Below are positions 9,133-17,814 of a stretch of 64,000 nucleotides of DNA, in pieces. The position numbers and the translations under genes are program-made. The notes beneath the pieces were generated by a model that saw nothing but the letters and a program-made list of their open reading frames with translations, had not been told where the DNA came from and ran no database searches. The stretch spans positions 1-64,000 of the forward strand of contig JANXAZ010000011.1 in NCBI GenBank assembly GCA_025062095.1, given 5' to 3'. The DNA comes from Geminicoccaceae bacterium. Lineage in GTDB: Bacteria > Pseudomonadota > Alphaproteobacteria > Geminicoccales > Geminicoccaceae. The number at the start of each line of letters is the position of its first letter. The first letter of the stretch is position 1.

Positions 9133-10335
9133 GTGGCGCTCTTCGCCTATCGGGCGCTCACCGCCAAGGGCGAGCGGGTGAGCGGCGAGATCGAGGCTCC
9201 GGATGCGCGCGCCGCCGTCGCGCGGCTGCAAGAGCGGGGTCTCTTCCCGATCACCGCCGAGCCCGTCGCCCCGCGCGCCACACTGCCGATCGCGGGCGGG
9301 CGCCGCTTGGCGCGGGCGGTGACCGAGGCCACGCGCGAACTCGCCACCCTTCTGGGCGCCGGCCAGGCCCTCGCCGACGCCCTCGGACTGCTCGTCGAGA
9401 CCACCGAGCATCGCCGCTTGCGGGCCATCCTCGCCGAAGTGCGCCAAGCCGTGCGCGCGGGCAAGGCGTTGAGCGAAGCCTTGAGCGCCCGTCCCGAAGC
9501 CTTCCCGCGCGCGTACGTCGGCCTCGTCCGCGCCGGCGAGGCGGCGGGAAATCTCCCCGACGTGTTGCGCGCGCTCGCCCTTCAGCGCGAAAAGAGCGAG
9601 CAGCTCGAGCGCAAGCTCGTCTCGGCCGCGATCTATCCCTGCGTGCTCTTGCTCGCTTCGCTCGCCGCCGTGGCCGTGCTCCTCCTCGTCGTCGTGCCGC
9701 GCTTCGCACCGCTGTTCGCCCAGGCCGGGTCGGCCCTGCCGGCGAGCACGCGCTTCGTGCTCGCCTTCGCGGACTTTCTCGGCGCTCGGGGAGACGTCCT
9801 CGCCCTCGTCCTCGCGTTCGCGCTTTTCCTGTTCCTCGCGGCTCTGCGCCGCCCGGCGGTGCGGGCGGCGATCGACGCGAGCCTTCTGCGCCTTCCGCTT
9901 TTCGGAAAGCTCACGCGCGAGCGCGCGAGCGCGGAAGCGATGCGGGGGCTCGCGACGTTGCTCCGAGGCGGGCTCGATCTGGCCTCGGCGCTTTCTCTCG
10001 TGCGCGAGATGATCACCAATCGCGCCGTGCGCGCCGCCTTCGACGACACGGTCCTGGCGGTCCGCGAGGGTCGGCCCTTGTGGAGCGCGCTCGCGCGCGC
10101 CGACGTCCTCGCCCCCCTCGCCGTGCGGCTGTTGCGGGTGGGCGAAGAGAGCGGACGGCTGGCGGCGGTCACCGAATATCTCGCCGAAGCCTTCGAGGAA
10201 CGGGTGGCCAACCGGCTGGCGCGTCTGGTCGCTCTCGTCGAGCCCTTGCTCGTCGTCATCTCGGGTCTTCTCGTGGGCGGGATCGTGGTCTCGATCCTGG
10301 CGGCGGTGATCGCGGTCAACGATCTCGCGTTCTGA
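9133..10335 (+). CDS. gspF: Type II secretion / type IV pilus inner-membrane platform protein, GspF family
   Basis: The 400-residue polytopic platform protein couples the GspE ATPase to the pilin-assembly machinery. It begins with the family-typical ALFAYRALTAKGERVSGEIEA and contains the two repeated T2SSF domains (about 60-185 and 265-390). Each has a leading cytoplasmic helical bundle such as ELATLLGAGQALADAL and GLATLLRGGLDLASAL. Three strong membrane segments occur near residues 170-200, 220-240 and 370-395. Translation starts at the GTG at 9133, just after the gspE stop, with GGGACGG as likely ribosome-binding site. Its stop overlaps the convergent P-type ATPase gene by 20 bp. Confidence 0.93.
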   Translation: MALFAYRALTAKGERVSGEIEAPDARAAVARLQERGLFPITAEPVAPRATLPIAGGRRLARAVTEATRELATLLGAGQALADALGLLVETTEHRRLRAILAEVRQAVRAGKALSEALSARPEAFPRAYVGLVRAGEAAGNLPDVLRALALQREKSEQLERKLVSAAIYPCVLLLASLAAVAVLLLVVVPRFAPLFAQAGSALPASTRFVLAFADFLGARGDVLALVLAFALFLFLAALRRPAVRAAIDASLLRLPLFGKLTRERASAEAMRGLATLLRGGLDLASALSLVREMITNRAVRAAFDDTVLAVREGRPLWSALARADVLAPLAVRLLRVGEESGRLAAVTEYLAEAFEERVANRLARLVALVEPLLVVISGLLVGGIVVSILAAVIAVNDLAF

Positions 10336-13006
10336 GGCGCGCCGCGCCTTCTCTTCGGCGCGAGAGCGCCTTGCGGGCTTCTTCGGCGCAGAAGAGGAGG
10401 ACGGCCCCCGCCGCGCCGACGAGCCAGGCCGCGGGCGCGGGCGGTGCGGTCCCGAACAGAGCTCGGCCCGGCGAGGTGAACAGGATCGCGAGCAAGAGCC
10501 CGGCTTCGGAAAGAAGGGCCGGAAGGATCAGAGGGTTGCGCGGGAGCTCGGGGGCGAAGGAGGCGATGCGCTCGTGTCGGCAGACGAAGAGATTGGCCAT
10601 CTGGGCGAGCACGATGCCGGTGAGCGTGGCGCTCGTGGCCTCGAGCCGGAGCGGATCGACGGGGGAAAGGGGGGTGTCCCATCGCCATCCGCCGAGCCAC
10701 AACACCACCGCGTAGGCCGAAAGCGATCCCAAGGTCTCGAGGATCCCGAGCCAGAGGTAGGCACGGACGAACAGTCCGCGATCGAGAAGCGCGGCGGTTT
10801 TGGCCCGGGGCGGCCGCTCCATGGTGTCCGGAGCCGGCGGTTCGGCGCCGAGGGCGAGCGCGGGCAGCAGATCGGTGCCGAGGTCGACGGCCAGGATCTG
10901 CACCACGGTCAAGGGCAAGGGCACGCCCAGAAGGGCGAAGAGGAGAAAGGGGACGAGCTCGGGAACGTTGGAAGCGAGGATGTAGGTGAGGAAGCGGCGG
11001 ACGTTGGCGAAGACGGCCCGGCCTTCGGCGATCGCCGCCACGATCGCCGCGAAATCGTCGTCGATCAGCACGATGTCGGCGGCTTCGCGGGCCACGTCGC
11101 TTCCCGATCGGCCCATCGCCACCCCGATCTCGGCGCGTTTGAGGGCCGGGGCGTCGTTGACCCCGTCGCCGGTGACCGCCACGGTCTCTCCCCGCGCCTG
11201 CAAGGCCTTGACCAGACGCAGCTTCTGGTCAGCCGCCAGGCGCGCGAAGAGGATCTCTTCGGCATCGAGAGCGAGCTGGAGCTCGGCGTTCGACAACCGC
11301 GCCAAGCGATCGCCCGTGATGACCCGCGGCCGCTGCGAACGGACGAGGCCGATGCGCCGCGCGAGGGCGAGAGCGGTCAGGGGATGGTCGCCCGTGGCGA
11401 CGATCACCCGGATCCCCGCCCGGCGCGCGGTCGCCACCGCCTCGGCGGCACCGGGGCGCGGGGGATCCTCGAAGCCGACGAAGCCCGTGAAGACGAGCTC
11501 GTTCTCGTCCTCGGGCGTCTCTTCGGGAGCGAGGGGGCGGTAGGCCAGGGCCAGCAGCCGATAGCCGCGCTCGGCACAGGAAGCAGCGGAGGCGAGGAGC
11601 CGCGCGCGCGCGTCGGCGCCGAGCGGGGCGGGGCCGTCCGCCGCGGCGATGCGCGTGCACCGCGCTAGGACCGTCTCGGGGGCGCCTTTGCAGAAGAGCA
11701 GCCGCTCGCCGGCGCGATCGTGGATCGTCCCCATCCGCTTGCGGTCGGCATCGAAAGGGATGGTGCTCAGGACCGGCAGGGGGGCGATCCCGTGAGCGCC
11801 GGCGGCCTCGACGAGCGCGCGTTCCATGGGATCGCCCACGAGGCCCCGGGGGCCCGGCACGAGCCCGTGACAGGAGGCCGCGACCTCGAGCAAACGGCGG
11901 ATCACGGGCTCGCGCGGATCGAGGGCGGCGACCGGAACCGGCTCGGCGGCATCCGCCGGCTGGACCACCCGCACGACCATCGCGCCCGTGGTGAGGGTGC
12001 CCGTCTTGTCGGTGACGATCACGCTCGCCGCCCCGAGCGTCTCGATCGCGGGCAAATGCCGGACGAGTACGCCGCGCCGCGCGAGGCGCTGGGCGGCCAT
12101 GGCGAGCGCCAGGGTGACGGTGGGAAGGAGGCCCTCGGGGACGTTGGCGACGATCACGCCGAGCGCGAAGACGGCGGCGGCGGACGCGGAGAGGCCGACC
12201 GAAAGCCCGGCGAGGAGAAAGACCGCGCCGAGAGTGCAGGCGACGGCCGCGATCCAGCGACTGGCCCGGGCGATCTCGGCGAGGAACAGCGAGCGCGGCT
12301 CGGGTTCGGCCTGGACGAGAGCGACGATGCGGCCGAACTCGGTCTGATGGCCGGTGGCGAAGACCACCGCGCGGCCCTCGCCCGCGACCACGGTGGTGCC
12401 GGCGAGGACGAGGTTGGGGGCTTCGAGGGGCGAGAGGAACGGAGCGGGTGCGGCCGAGCGCGGCCGGGGGCGCGCCTCGCCGGTGAGCGTGGCGAGATCC
12501 ACGCGCAGCGCGTTCGCGACGACGAGACGCGCATCGGCCGGGATCAGATCACCCGCCTCGAGGAGGATCACGTCTCCGGGTACGAGCGTCTCGATCGGCA
12601 CTTCCTCGAGCCGGCCGCCGCGGAGCACCCGGGCTCGGGCCGGCAGCAACCGCGCGAGAGCGGCGAGCATCCGCTCGGCACGATACTCCTGGGCGAAGGC
12701 GAAGACGCCGTTGACGAGCACGACGGCGACGATCGCGACGGCGAGCGTGTCCAGCCCCGCCTCGGGATCGAAGCGATGGCCGATCCAGGCGAGCGCGGCC
12801 GCGGCCCACAACAGGAGCGCGAAGAAGTGGGTCAGCGTGGCGAGGAGCCTCGACAGCGCGGGCGGGCGCGCCCGCGCCTCGAGCCGATTGGGGCCGAAGC
12901 GGGCGAGGCGACGAGCGGCTTCCTCCGGATCGAGCCCCTCGGCCGAAGAGCCGAGGCTCTCGAGGACTTCCTCGGGTTCCTGTCCGACGAGGGTCGACAG
13001 CTCCAC
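10316..13006 (-). CDS. Cation-transporting P-type ATPase (P2 type, Na,K-ATPase-like)
   Basis: An 896-residue P-type ATPase. It has an N-terminal cation-ATPase domain, the actuator loop DLATLTGEA (TGE motif), the phosphorylation site VTDKTGTLTTG, nucleotide-domain KGAPETVLARC, and hinge TGDGVNDAPAL. Ion-pathway helices look like the animal Na,K/H,K-ATPase branch: ANVPEGLLPTVTLAL in M4, SNVPELVPFLLFALL in M5, and ILAVDLGTDLLPALALGAE in M6, which keeps both aspartates. About ten membrane segments are visible. No beta subunit is encoded nearby. The ion carried is unproven; Na+, K+, Ca2+ or H+ are all possible. It is convergent with gspF. Confidence 0.92.
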   Translation of the reverse strand: MELSTLVGQEPEEVLESLGSSAEGLDPEEAARRLARFGPNRLEARARPPALSRLLATLTHFFALLLWAAAALAWIGHRFDPEAGLDTLAVAIVAVVLVNGVFAFAQEYRAERMLAALARLLPARARVLRGGRLEEVPIETLVPGDVILLEAGDLIPADARLVVANALRVDLATLTGEARPRPRSAAPAPFLSPLEAPNLVLAGTTVVAGEGRAVVFATGHQTEFGRIVALVQAEPEPRSLFLAEIARASRWIAAVACTLGAVFLLAGLSVGLSASAAAVFALGVIVANVPEGLLPTVTLALAMAAQRLARRGVLVRHLPAIETLGAASVIVTDKTGTLTTGAMVVRVVQPADAAEPVPVAALDPREPVIRRLLEVAASCHGLVPGPRGLVGDPMERALVEAAGAHGIAPLPVLSTIPFDADRKRMGTIHDRAGERLLFCKGAPETVLARCTRIAAADGPAPLGADARARLLASAASCAERGYRLLALAYRPLAPEETPEDENELVFTGFVGFEDPPRPGAAEAVATARRAGIRVIVATGDHPLTALALARRIGLVRSQRPRVITGDRLARLSNAELQLALDAEEILFARLAADQKLRLVKALQARGETVAVTGDGVNDAPALKRAEIGVAMGRSGSDVAREAADIVLIDDDFAAIVAAIAEGRAVFANVRRFLTYILASNVPELVPFLLFALLGVPLPLTVVQILAVDLGTDLLPALALGAEPPAPDTMERPPRAKTAALLDRGLFVRAYLWLGILETLGSLSAYAVVLWLGGWRWDTPLSPVDPLRLEATSATLTGIVLAQMANLFVCRHERIASFAPELPRNPLILPALLSEAGLLLAILFTSPGRALFGTAPPAPAAWLVGAAGAVLLFCAEEARKALSRRREGAARLRTRDR

Positions 13007-13082
13007 GGCCCGGCATCCGCGCGCGGTTGCGGGCGCGTTCTACGCGGAGGCGGGCCCTCGCGGGGAGAGTGCGCCCGCGTTC

Positions 13083-14345
13083 TCAGCCGAGCATGCTCTG
13101 CCACATGCTGCGGCCCCAGTTCATCGCCGCCTCGCTCGATTCGCGGGTGGGGGCGGGATCGACGTGGAAGCGCGACTTGGCGCCCTCCCCGGGCACGAAG
13201 CTCGATTCGACCGCGATCATGATGGCGCGGTCGCGGGTGACGGCGGCGAAACAGATCCCGGCCGGGAGTTCGGTCGGAGCCGCCGCCGGCTCGGGCTCGC
13301 CCGCGATCCGGCGCAGGATCGCGCGCGCCGCCACCGCCCCGGCGTTGAAGGCGACGTGGCCGCTCTTGGGCAGAGGGGTTCCGGCGGCATCGCCCACGAT
13401 CCAGATCCGCTCGTCGCCTTGGGCGCGGAAATCCGGCAACCGCACCGCCGCCCAACGCTCGCCGAGGCCGGCCTCGCGCAGAAGCCGCGGCGCGCGCATG
13501 GGCGGGACGATGTTGGCGTGGGTGAAGGGGACGTCGACCACGCCGCAGTCGAGCGCACCCTTCTCGAAATTCACCGCCTTGACTTCGTGGTCGGGCAGAT
13601 ACTCGACGAGACCGGCGTAGGTCGTGCGCATCGCTTCCAGGATCGGCTCGGCGATCGGGGGCGGAAGCGGCCGGGGGTTGGCATCGGCGACGACCACCTT
13701 GCCCTTGGTGCCGCGCTTCTTGATTTGCTCCGCGACGAGGCAGGCGCGCTCGTAAGGGGCCGGTGGGCAGCGGTAGGGCGGCTTGGGCACGGCGATCGCG
13801 AACGTGCCGCCTTCGCTCAGGAAACGGTCGACGAGCGCCTTGACCGCGTGCTGCTCGAAAGGCCGGAAGCCCACGGGGAGTCGGTCGCGGGCCTGGGCGA
13901 AGCCGGCGATCGCCTCTTCCACGTACTCCACACCCGGGGAAAGCACGAGGAAGTCGTAAGGGATCCGCGCGCTCGCGGTCGCCACCTCGCGCCGATCGCG
14001 GTCGATCGCCACGGCGGCCTCGCGGATGCGGCGCACACCGAGGGCGTCGATCGTCGCATAGCCGTGCTCGAAATCCGAGAACGGCCGCTCGCCCACGATG
14101 TAATGGATGCTCAAGGGGCAGGAGACGAAGGCCGGGTTGGGCTCGAGAAGGACGAGCTCGATCCCCGGTCTGCCGGCGAGCGCGCGCACGGCCCCGAGCC
14201 CGCCCCAGCCGCCGCCGACCACGACGACGCGAGCGGGTGCGGCGCGCACCGGACGCGGGGCGGCGAGAAGGGCGCCCGCTGCGGCTCCGGCGAGAAAGGA
14301 GCGTCGGTCGACGCCCCCGACTGTGCGAGCTGTGCGCGAGGTCAT
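13083..14345 (-). CDS. Tat-exported FAD-dependent sulfide dehydrogenase flavoprotein (FccB/SoxF-like)
   Basis: With the ATG at 14345 (GGGAGG ten bases upstream) the product has 420 residues and starts with a twin-arginine signal, DRRSFLAGAAAG. The mature part has the FAD-binding VVVGGGWGGL at 41-50, then FVSCPLS with Cys76, which matches the cysteine that covalently binds FAD in flavocytochrome c sulfide dehydrogenases. RCPPAPYERAC supplies further cysteines of the kind used in FccB, and WIVGDAAG is the second FAD motif. The expected role is periplasmic oxidation of sulfide or a related thiol. No cytochrome subunit (FccA) is beside it. It is divergent from a sulfonate-type ABC operon. Confidence 0.85.
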   Translation of the reverse strand: MTSRTARTVGGVDRRSFLAGAAAGALLAAPRPVRAAPARVVVVGGGWGGLGAVRALAGRPGIELVLLEPNPAFVSCPLSIHYIVGERPFSDFEHGYATIDALGVRRIREAAVAIDRDRREVATASARIPYDFLVLSPGVEYVEEAIAGFAQARDRLPVGFRPFEQHAVKALVDRFLSEGGTFAIAVPKPPYRCPPAPYERACLVAEQIKKRGTKGKVVVADANPRPLPPPIAEPILEAMRTTYAGLVEYLPDHEVKAVNFEKGALDCGVVDVPFTHANIVPPMRAPRLLREAGLGERWAAVRLPDFRAQGDERIWIVGDAAGTPLPKSGHVAFNAGAVAARAILRRIAGEPEPAAAPTELPAGICFAAVTRDRAIMIAVESSFVPGEGAKSRFHVDPAPTRESSEAAMNWGRSMWQSMLG

Positions 14346-14676
14346 GGGTTCCGTGCCTCCCTGTTCGCGACTGGCATTTGAGCTTCTTCTCATGAAGCCG
14401 CCGGCCCTTGTCAAGGCACCGGAGACGATAAAATACGCAAATCAAATGTATTTTCTTTGATATTGACAACGCGATGCGTAGAATTCAACCTCGCTCCGCC
14501 GTGCCGTTGCGAGCAGACGGCTGGCGCGTGTGCGGGGAATCCCGATCGAGCGTCCGGCGGTCGTCCGGACGTGTACCGCGGCGGGTCGAACGGCGAACGA
14601 GAGAACATCTCGATCGATCGACCCGTCGATGACCGAATTGCCGGCCTCGAGCCGGCCCGATGGTTGGAGATCGACG
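14346..14676. promoter_or_regulatory. Divergent intergenic region with nested inverted repeats (possible operator)
   Basis: This 331-bp gap separates the FccB-like gene from the ABC transporter operon. It includes a strikingly AT-rich patch at about 14426-14465 in an otherwise GC-rich window. AAAATAC (14430-14436) and GTATTTT (14448-14454) form a perfect 7-bp inverted repeat with an 11-bp spacer. Interleaved with it, ATCAAA (14441-14446) and TTTGAT (14456-14461) form a second inverted repeat, and TTGACA follows at 14463-14468. Such symmetry between divergent genes is what a dimeric repressor site looks like. I see no convincing small gene here. No regulator gene adjoins it. Confidence 0.55.
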
Positions 14677-15654
14677 ATGAATCTCTCTCGACGGCGTCTC
14701 CTTTCTTCGTTGACCTCCTTGTCGGTGGCACCACTCGCTTTTCCGGCACGAGCCGCGGTTCGGCACGAGCTCGTTCTCGACTGGGCGACCTACAATCCCC
14801 TCAGCCTCGTCCTGAAGGACAAGGGTTGGGTCGAAGAGGATCTCGGGCGTGACGGCGTCCGCGTGCGCTGGGTTCAATCCTCGGGCTCCAACAAAGCCCT
14901 CGAATTCCTCAACGCAGGTTCCCTCCACTTCGGTTCGACCGCGGGCGCCGCGGCGCTTCTGGGTCGGATCAACGGCAATCCGATCAAGATCGTTTACGTC
15001 TTTTCCAAGCCCGAGTGGACGGCGCTCGTCACCCGACCCGATACCGGGATCGCGCGGGTCGAGGATCTGCGCGGGCGTCGCGTCGCCGCGACCAAGGGGA
15101 CCGATCCTTTCATCTTCTTGCTGCGCGCTCTCGATCGGCACGGCCTGGCGGCCAAGGACGTCCAACTCGTGCTGCTCCAACACGATCAGGGCAGAGCGGC
15201 GCTCGAGCGCGGCGACGTCGACGCCTGGGCCGGTCTCGATCCGATGATGGCCCAGGCGGAGCTCGAAAGCGGCGCGCGGCTCTTCTACCGCGATCCCGAT
15301 GCCAACAGCTGGGGCGTGCTCAACGCGCCCGAGGTGCTCGTCGCCGAACGTCCCGATCTCGTCGCCCGCATCGTGGCCCTTTACGAGCGCGCGCGACGCT
15401 ACGCCCGCGAGCATCCCGCCGAGCTGCGCGCGCTGCTCGCCCGCGCCGCGCGCATCTCCGAAGCGGTCGCCGCGCGTCAGCTCGAGCGCACGAGCCTTTC
15501 GGATCCGCGAGTGGGAGAAGCGCAGTTCGCTTCCATCGCCGCCGCCGGCAAGGCGTTGCGAGCGGCGGGGATCGTCCGCGCCGAGATCGATGTCGAGGCC
15601 GAGACGCGCGCGCTTCTCGAGCCGCGCTTCACGAACGCGCTGCCGCTCGGCTGA
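14677..15654 (+). CDS. ABC transporter substrate-binding protein (aliphatic sulfonate/taurine/nitrate type)
   Basis: A periplasmic receptor for an SsuABC-like importer, 325 residues from the ATG at 14677 with GGAGA upstream. The start MNLSRRRLLSSLTSLSV carries a Tat-like or Sec signal ending near FPARA. The mature protein shows the NMT1/SsuA fold: LVLDWATYNPL, LEFLNAGSLHFGSTAGAAAL, and VATKGTDPFIFLLRALDRHGL near the ligand cleft. Length is normal. The following permease starts inside its stop codon (TGATG), so the transporter genes form a tight operon. The substrate is not defined by sequence. Proximity to the FccB-like gene suggests an organosulfur compound, which is inference. Confidence 0.88.
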   Translation: MNLSRRRLLSSLTSLSVAPLAFPARAAVRHELVLDWATYNPLSLVLKDKGWVEEDLGRDGVRVRWVQSSGSNKALEFLNAGSLHFGSTAGAAALLGRINGNPIKIVYVFSKPEWTALVTRPDTGIARVEDLRGRRVAATKGTDPFIFLLRALDRHGLAAKDVQLVLLQHDQGRAALERGDVDAWAGLDPMMAQAELESGARLFYRDPDANSWGVLNAPEVLVAERPDLVARIVALYERARRYAREHPAELRALLARAARISEAVAARQLERTSLSDPRVGEAQFASIAAAGKALRAAGIVRAEIDVEAETRALLEPRFTNALPLG

Positions 15655-16496
15655 TGGCGACCCTCTTCGCGCGCTTCGACCGAGCGGAGCTCGGCGCTCC
15701 GCGCGCCCCCGGTCGGACGGCGGGCCTCCGTCGCCCGTCGTCCGCGCTGTGGGGGCTCGTGGTGCCCGTCGCCCTCGCCCTTCTCTGGGAGCTCGCCGCC
15801 GCGAAGGGCTGGATCGCCCGGCGCCTCCTCCCGCCTCCTTCGACCGTGGCCGCGACTCTCCTCGAGCTTCACCGCTCGGGCGAGCTCTCGCGCCACCTCG
15901 CGGCCACGCTCGGGCGGGTGGGCACGGGCTTCGCGCTCGGGGTGGCGGTCGGCAGCCTCGCCGCCGCGCTCACCGGCACGATCGATGTCCTGCGCCGGCT
16001 CCTCGATCCCTCGATCCAAGCCTTGCGCGCGATCCCCTCGATCGCCTGGGTACCGCTGTTCGTGCTCTGGTTCGGGATCTTCGAGACGCCCAAGATCCTC
16101 TTGATCGCGCTCGGCGCTTTCTTCCCGGTCTATCTCGGCCTCGAGAGCGGCATCCGCTCGGTCGATCGCAAGCTCGTGGAAGTCGGGCGCGTCTTCCGGT
16201 TGGGCCCGCTCGCGGTGCTCTTGCGGATCCTGTTGCCGGGAGCGCTTCCTTCTTGGCTCACGGGCATCCGCGGCGGGCTCGGCCTCGCCTGGATGTTCGT
16301 CATCGCGGCCGAGCTCGTGGGCGCCTCGGAAGGACTGGGTTATCTGCTCGTGGACGGGCAGATGAGCGGCAACGCCGCGGTCATCCTGGGGGCACTGTTC
16401 CTCTTCGCCCTCTTCGGCAAGGCGACCGATGCGCTTCTCGTGAGCGCGAGCCGCCGCGCCGTCGCCTGGCAAGACGCCTTCCGCAGCGGAACCTGA
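15654..16496 (+). CDS. ABC transporter permease (SsuC/TauC type)
   Basis: A 280-residue inner-membrane permease of the BPD_transp_1 family. It has about six membrane helices, starting with LWGLVVPVALALLWELAAA, and the EAA-type cytoplasmic loop around residues 170-200 (EVGRVFRLGPLAVLLRILLPGALPSWLTGIRGGLGLAW) that docks to the ATPase. The QALRAIPSIAWVPLFVLWFG stretch is characteristic of SsuC/TauC/NrtB permeases. Its ATG overlaps the stop of the binding-protein gene by one base, and the ATPase gene follows after one base, so stoichiometric translation is likely. Confidence 0.92.
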   Translation: MATLFARFDRAELGAPRAPGRTAGLRRPSSALWGLVVPVALALLWELAAAKGWIARRLLPPPSTVAATLLELHRSGELSRHLAATLGRVGTGFALGVAVGSLAAALTGTIDVLRRLLDPSIQALRAIPSIAWVPLFVLWFGIFETPKILLIALGAFFPVYLGLESGIRSVDRKLVEVGRVFRLGPLAVLLRILLPGALPSWLTGIRGGLGLAWMFVIAAELVGASEGLGYLLVDGQMSGNAAVILGALFLFALFGKATDALLVSASRRAVAWQDAFRSGT

Positions 16497-16497
16497 C

Positions 16498-17241
16498 GTG
16501 CTCGAAATCCGCGGTCTCGCCAAGCGCTACGAAAACGGGCTCCGGGCGCTCGAGGGCGTCGATCTCGTGGTTCCGTCCGGGCGCTTCGTGACCGTGATCG
16601 GGCCGTCGGGCTGTGGCAAGAGCACGCTCTTGCGTCTTCTGGCCGGGCTCGAACGCCCGAGCGCCGGCACCGTTCGCCTCGGCGGCGAAGACTTGCGCGG
16701 TCCCTCGCCGAACATCGGCGTCGTCTTCCAAGAGCCGCGCCTGATGCCGTGGCTCGACCTCCTCCGCAACGTCGCCTTCGGCCTGTCGCGCCGGATCGCG
16801 CGGCGCGAGCGTGCGGCGATGGCCGCGCGCGCCATCGCTCGGGTGGGCCTCGCCGGGTTCGAGCGCGCCCTACCCAAGGAGCTCTCGGGCGGCATGGCCC
16901 AACGGGCCGCGCTCGCCCGCGCCCTCGTGACCCGTCCCCGGTTGCTCCTCCTCGACGAGCCCTTCAGCGCCCTCGACGCCCTTCTGCGCGCCCGGCTGCG
17001 CGAGGAACTCCTGCGGATCTGGGCCGAGGATCGGCCGACGGTCGTGCTCGTGACCCACGATCTCGACGAGGCCGTGCTTCTCGCCGATACCGTCGTCGTC
17101 CTGGGCGGACGCCCGGGCAGCGTGCGCGCGGTCGTCGAGAACGACGCCCCGCGACCGCGCGCGGTCCACGAGCCGGGAGTACGGATGCTGCGGGGCCGTT
17201 TGCTCGCTCTGCTCGGCAGTTGCGAGCGCGCCGCCACTTGA
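16498..17241 (+). CDS. ABC transporter ATP-binding protein (SsuB/TauB type)
   Basis: The 247-residue energising subunit of the importer encoded by the two preceding genes. Motifs appear in order: Walker A GPSGCGKST (near residue 40), Q-loop VVFQEPRLMPWLDL, signature LSGGMAQRAALARAL, Walker B LLLLDEPFSALD and H-loop VLVTHDLDEAV. The N-terminus MLEIRGLAKRYENG begins at a GTG one base after the permease stop. The subgroup is shared by sulfonate, taurine and nitrate importers. An OsmC gene follows 19 bp later with its own strong ribosome-binding site. Confidence 0.93.
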   Translation: MLEIRGLAKRYENGLRALEGVDLVVPSGRFVTVIGPSGCGKSTLLRLLAGLERPSAGTVRLGGEDLRGPSPNIGVVFQEPRLMPWLDLLRNVAFGLSRRIARRERAAMAARAIARVGLAGFERALPKELSGGMAQRAALARALVTRPRLLLLDEPFSALDALLRARLREELLRIWAEDRPTVVLVTHDLDEAVLLADTVVVLGGRPGSVRAVVENDAPRPRAVHEPGVRMLRGRLLALLGSCERAAT

Positions 17242-17260
17242 ACCGATCGAGGAGGATCCG

Positions 17261-17770
17261 ATGACCCCCGAAGAGCTCAGAGCTCTGCAGGCACCCCTCA
17301 AGGCTCGCTACCGGGCGGATCCTTCGGCCGCGCTCGTCACGCTGCGCGCCGAAGGAGAGCTCGGCGAAGGGCTCGCCTGTCGGGTGGAGACCGCCGGGGG
17401 CCCGATCGAGGCCGGACTGCACCCGGCCACGGGCGGCTCGGGCCTGCAGGCCTGCTCGGGGGACATGCTCCTTCAGGCCCTGGCCGCCTGTGCCGGCGTG
17501 ACCCTCAAAGCCGTGGCCACCGCCCTCGGCGTCCCCGTCCGCGCCGGTAGAGTGCGGGTGGAGGGCGATCTCGACTTCCGCGGTACGCTCGGTGTCGCAC
17601 GCGAGGCCCCGGTCGGGTTCCGGGCGATCCGGCTCGCCTTCGAGCTCGACACCGATGCCGCCCCCGAAGAGCTCGAGCGCCTGCTCGCGCTCACCGAGCG
17701 CTATTGCGTCGTGCTCCAGACGCTGAGGACACCGGTGCCGACCGAAGCCCGCATCCGGCGTGCCGACTGA
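17261..17770 (+). CDS. OsmC/Ohr family protein
   Basis: A 169-residue OsmC-fold protein preceded by AGGAGG. OsmC/Ohr proteins are dimeric thiol peroxidases that use two conserved cysteines against organic hydroperoxides. Here the candidate residues are the cysteine in LQACSGDMLLQALAACAG and the one in ERYCVVLQTL; the latter is the usual position of the resolving cysteine. Its place at the end of a sulfonate-type transporter operon, opposite an FccB-like gene, suggests a role with sulfur compounds such as persulfides or reactive by-products. That is inference. It could equally be an ordinary stress protein transcribed by read-through. Confidence 0.85.
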   Translation: MTPEELRALQAPLKARYRADPSAALVTLRAEGELGEGLACRVETAGGPIEAGLHPATGGSGLQACSGDMLLQALAACAGVTLKAVATALGVPVRAGRVRVEGDLDFRGTLGVAREAPVGFRAIRLAFELDTDAAPEELERLLALTERYCVVLQTLRTPVPTEARIRRAD

Positions 17771-17814
17771 CCCCGCTTTCGCGCGCCCGCGCGAGGCGCT
17801 AAAGGGCCAACCGC

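Noticed and set aside
14463-14484. A sigma70 promoter made of TTGACA (14463-14468) and TAGAAT (14479-14484)
   Set aside because: The spacer is only about 10 bp, too short for a functional -35/-10 pair. TTGACA may still work with another -10.
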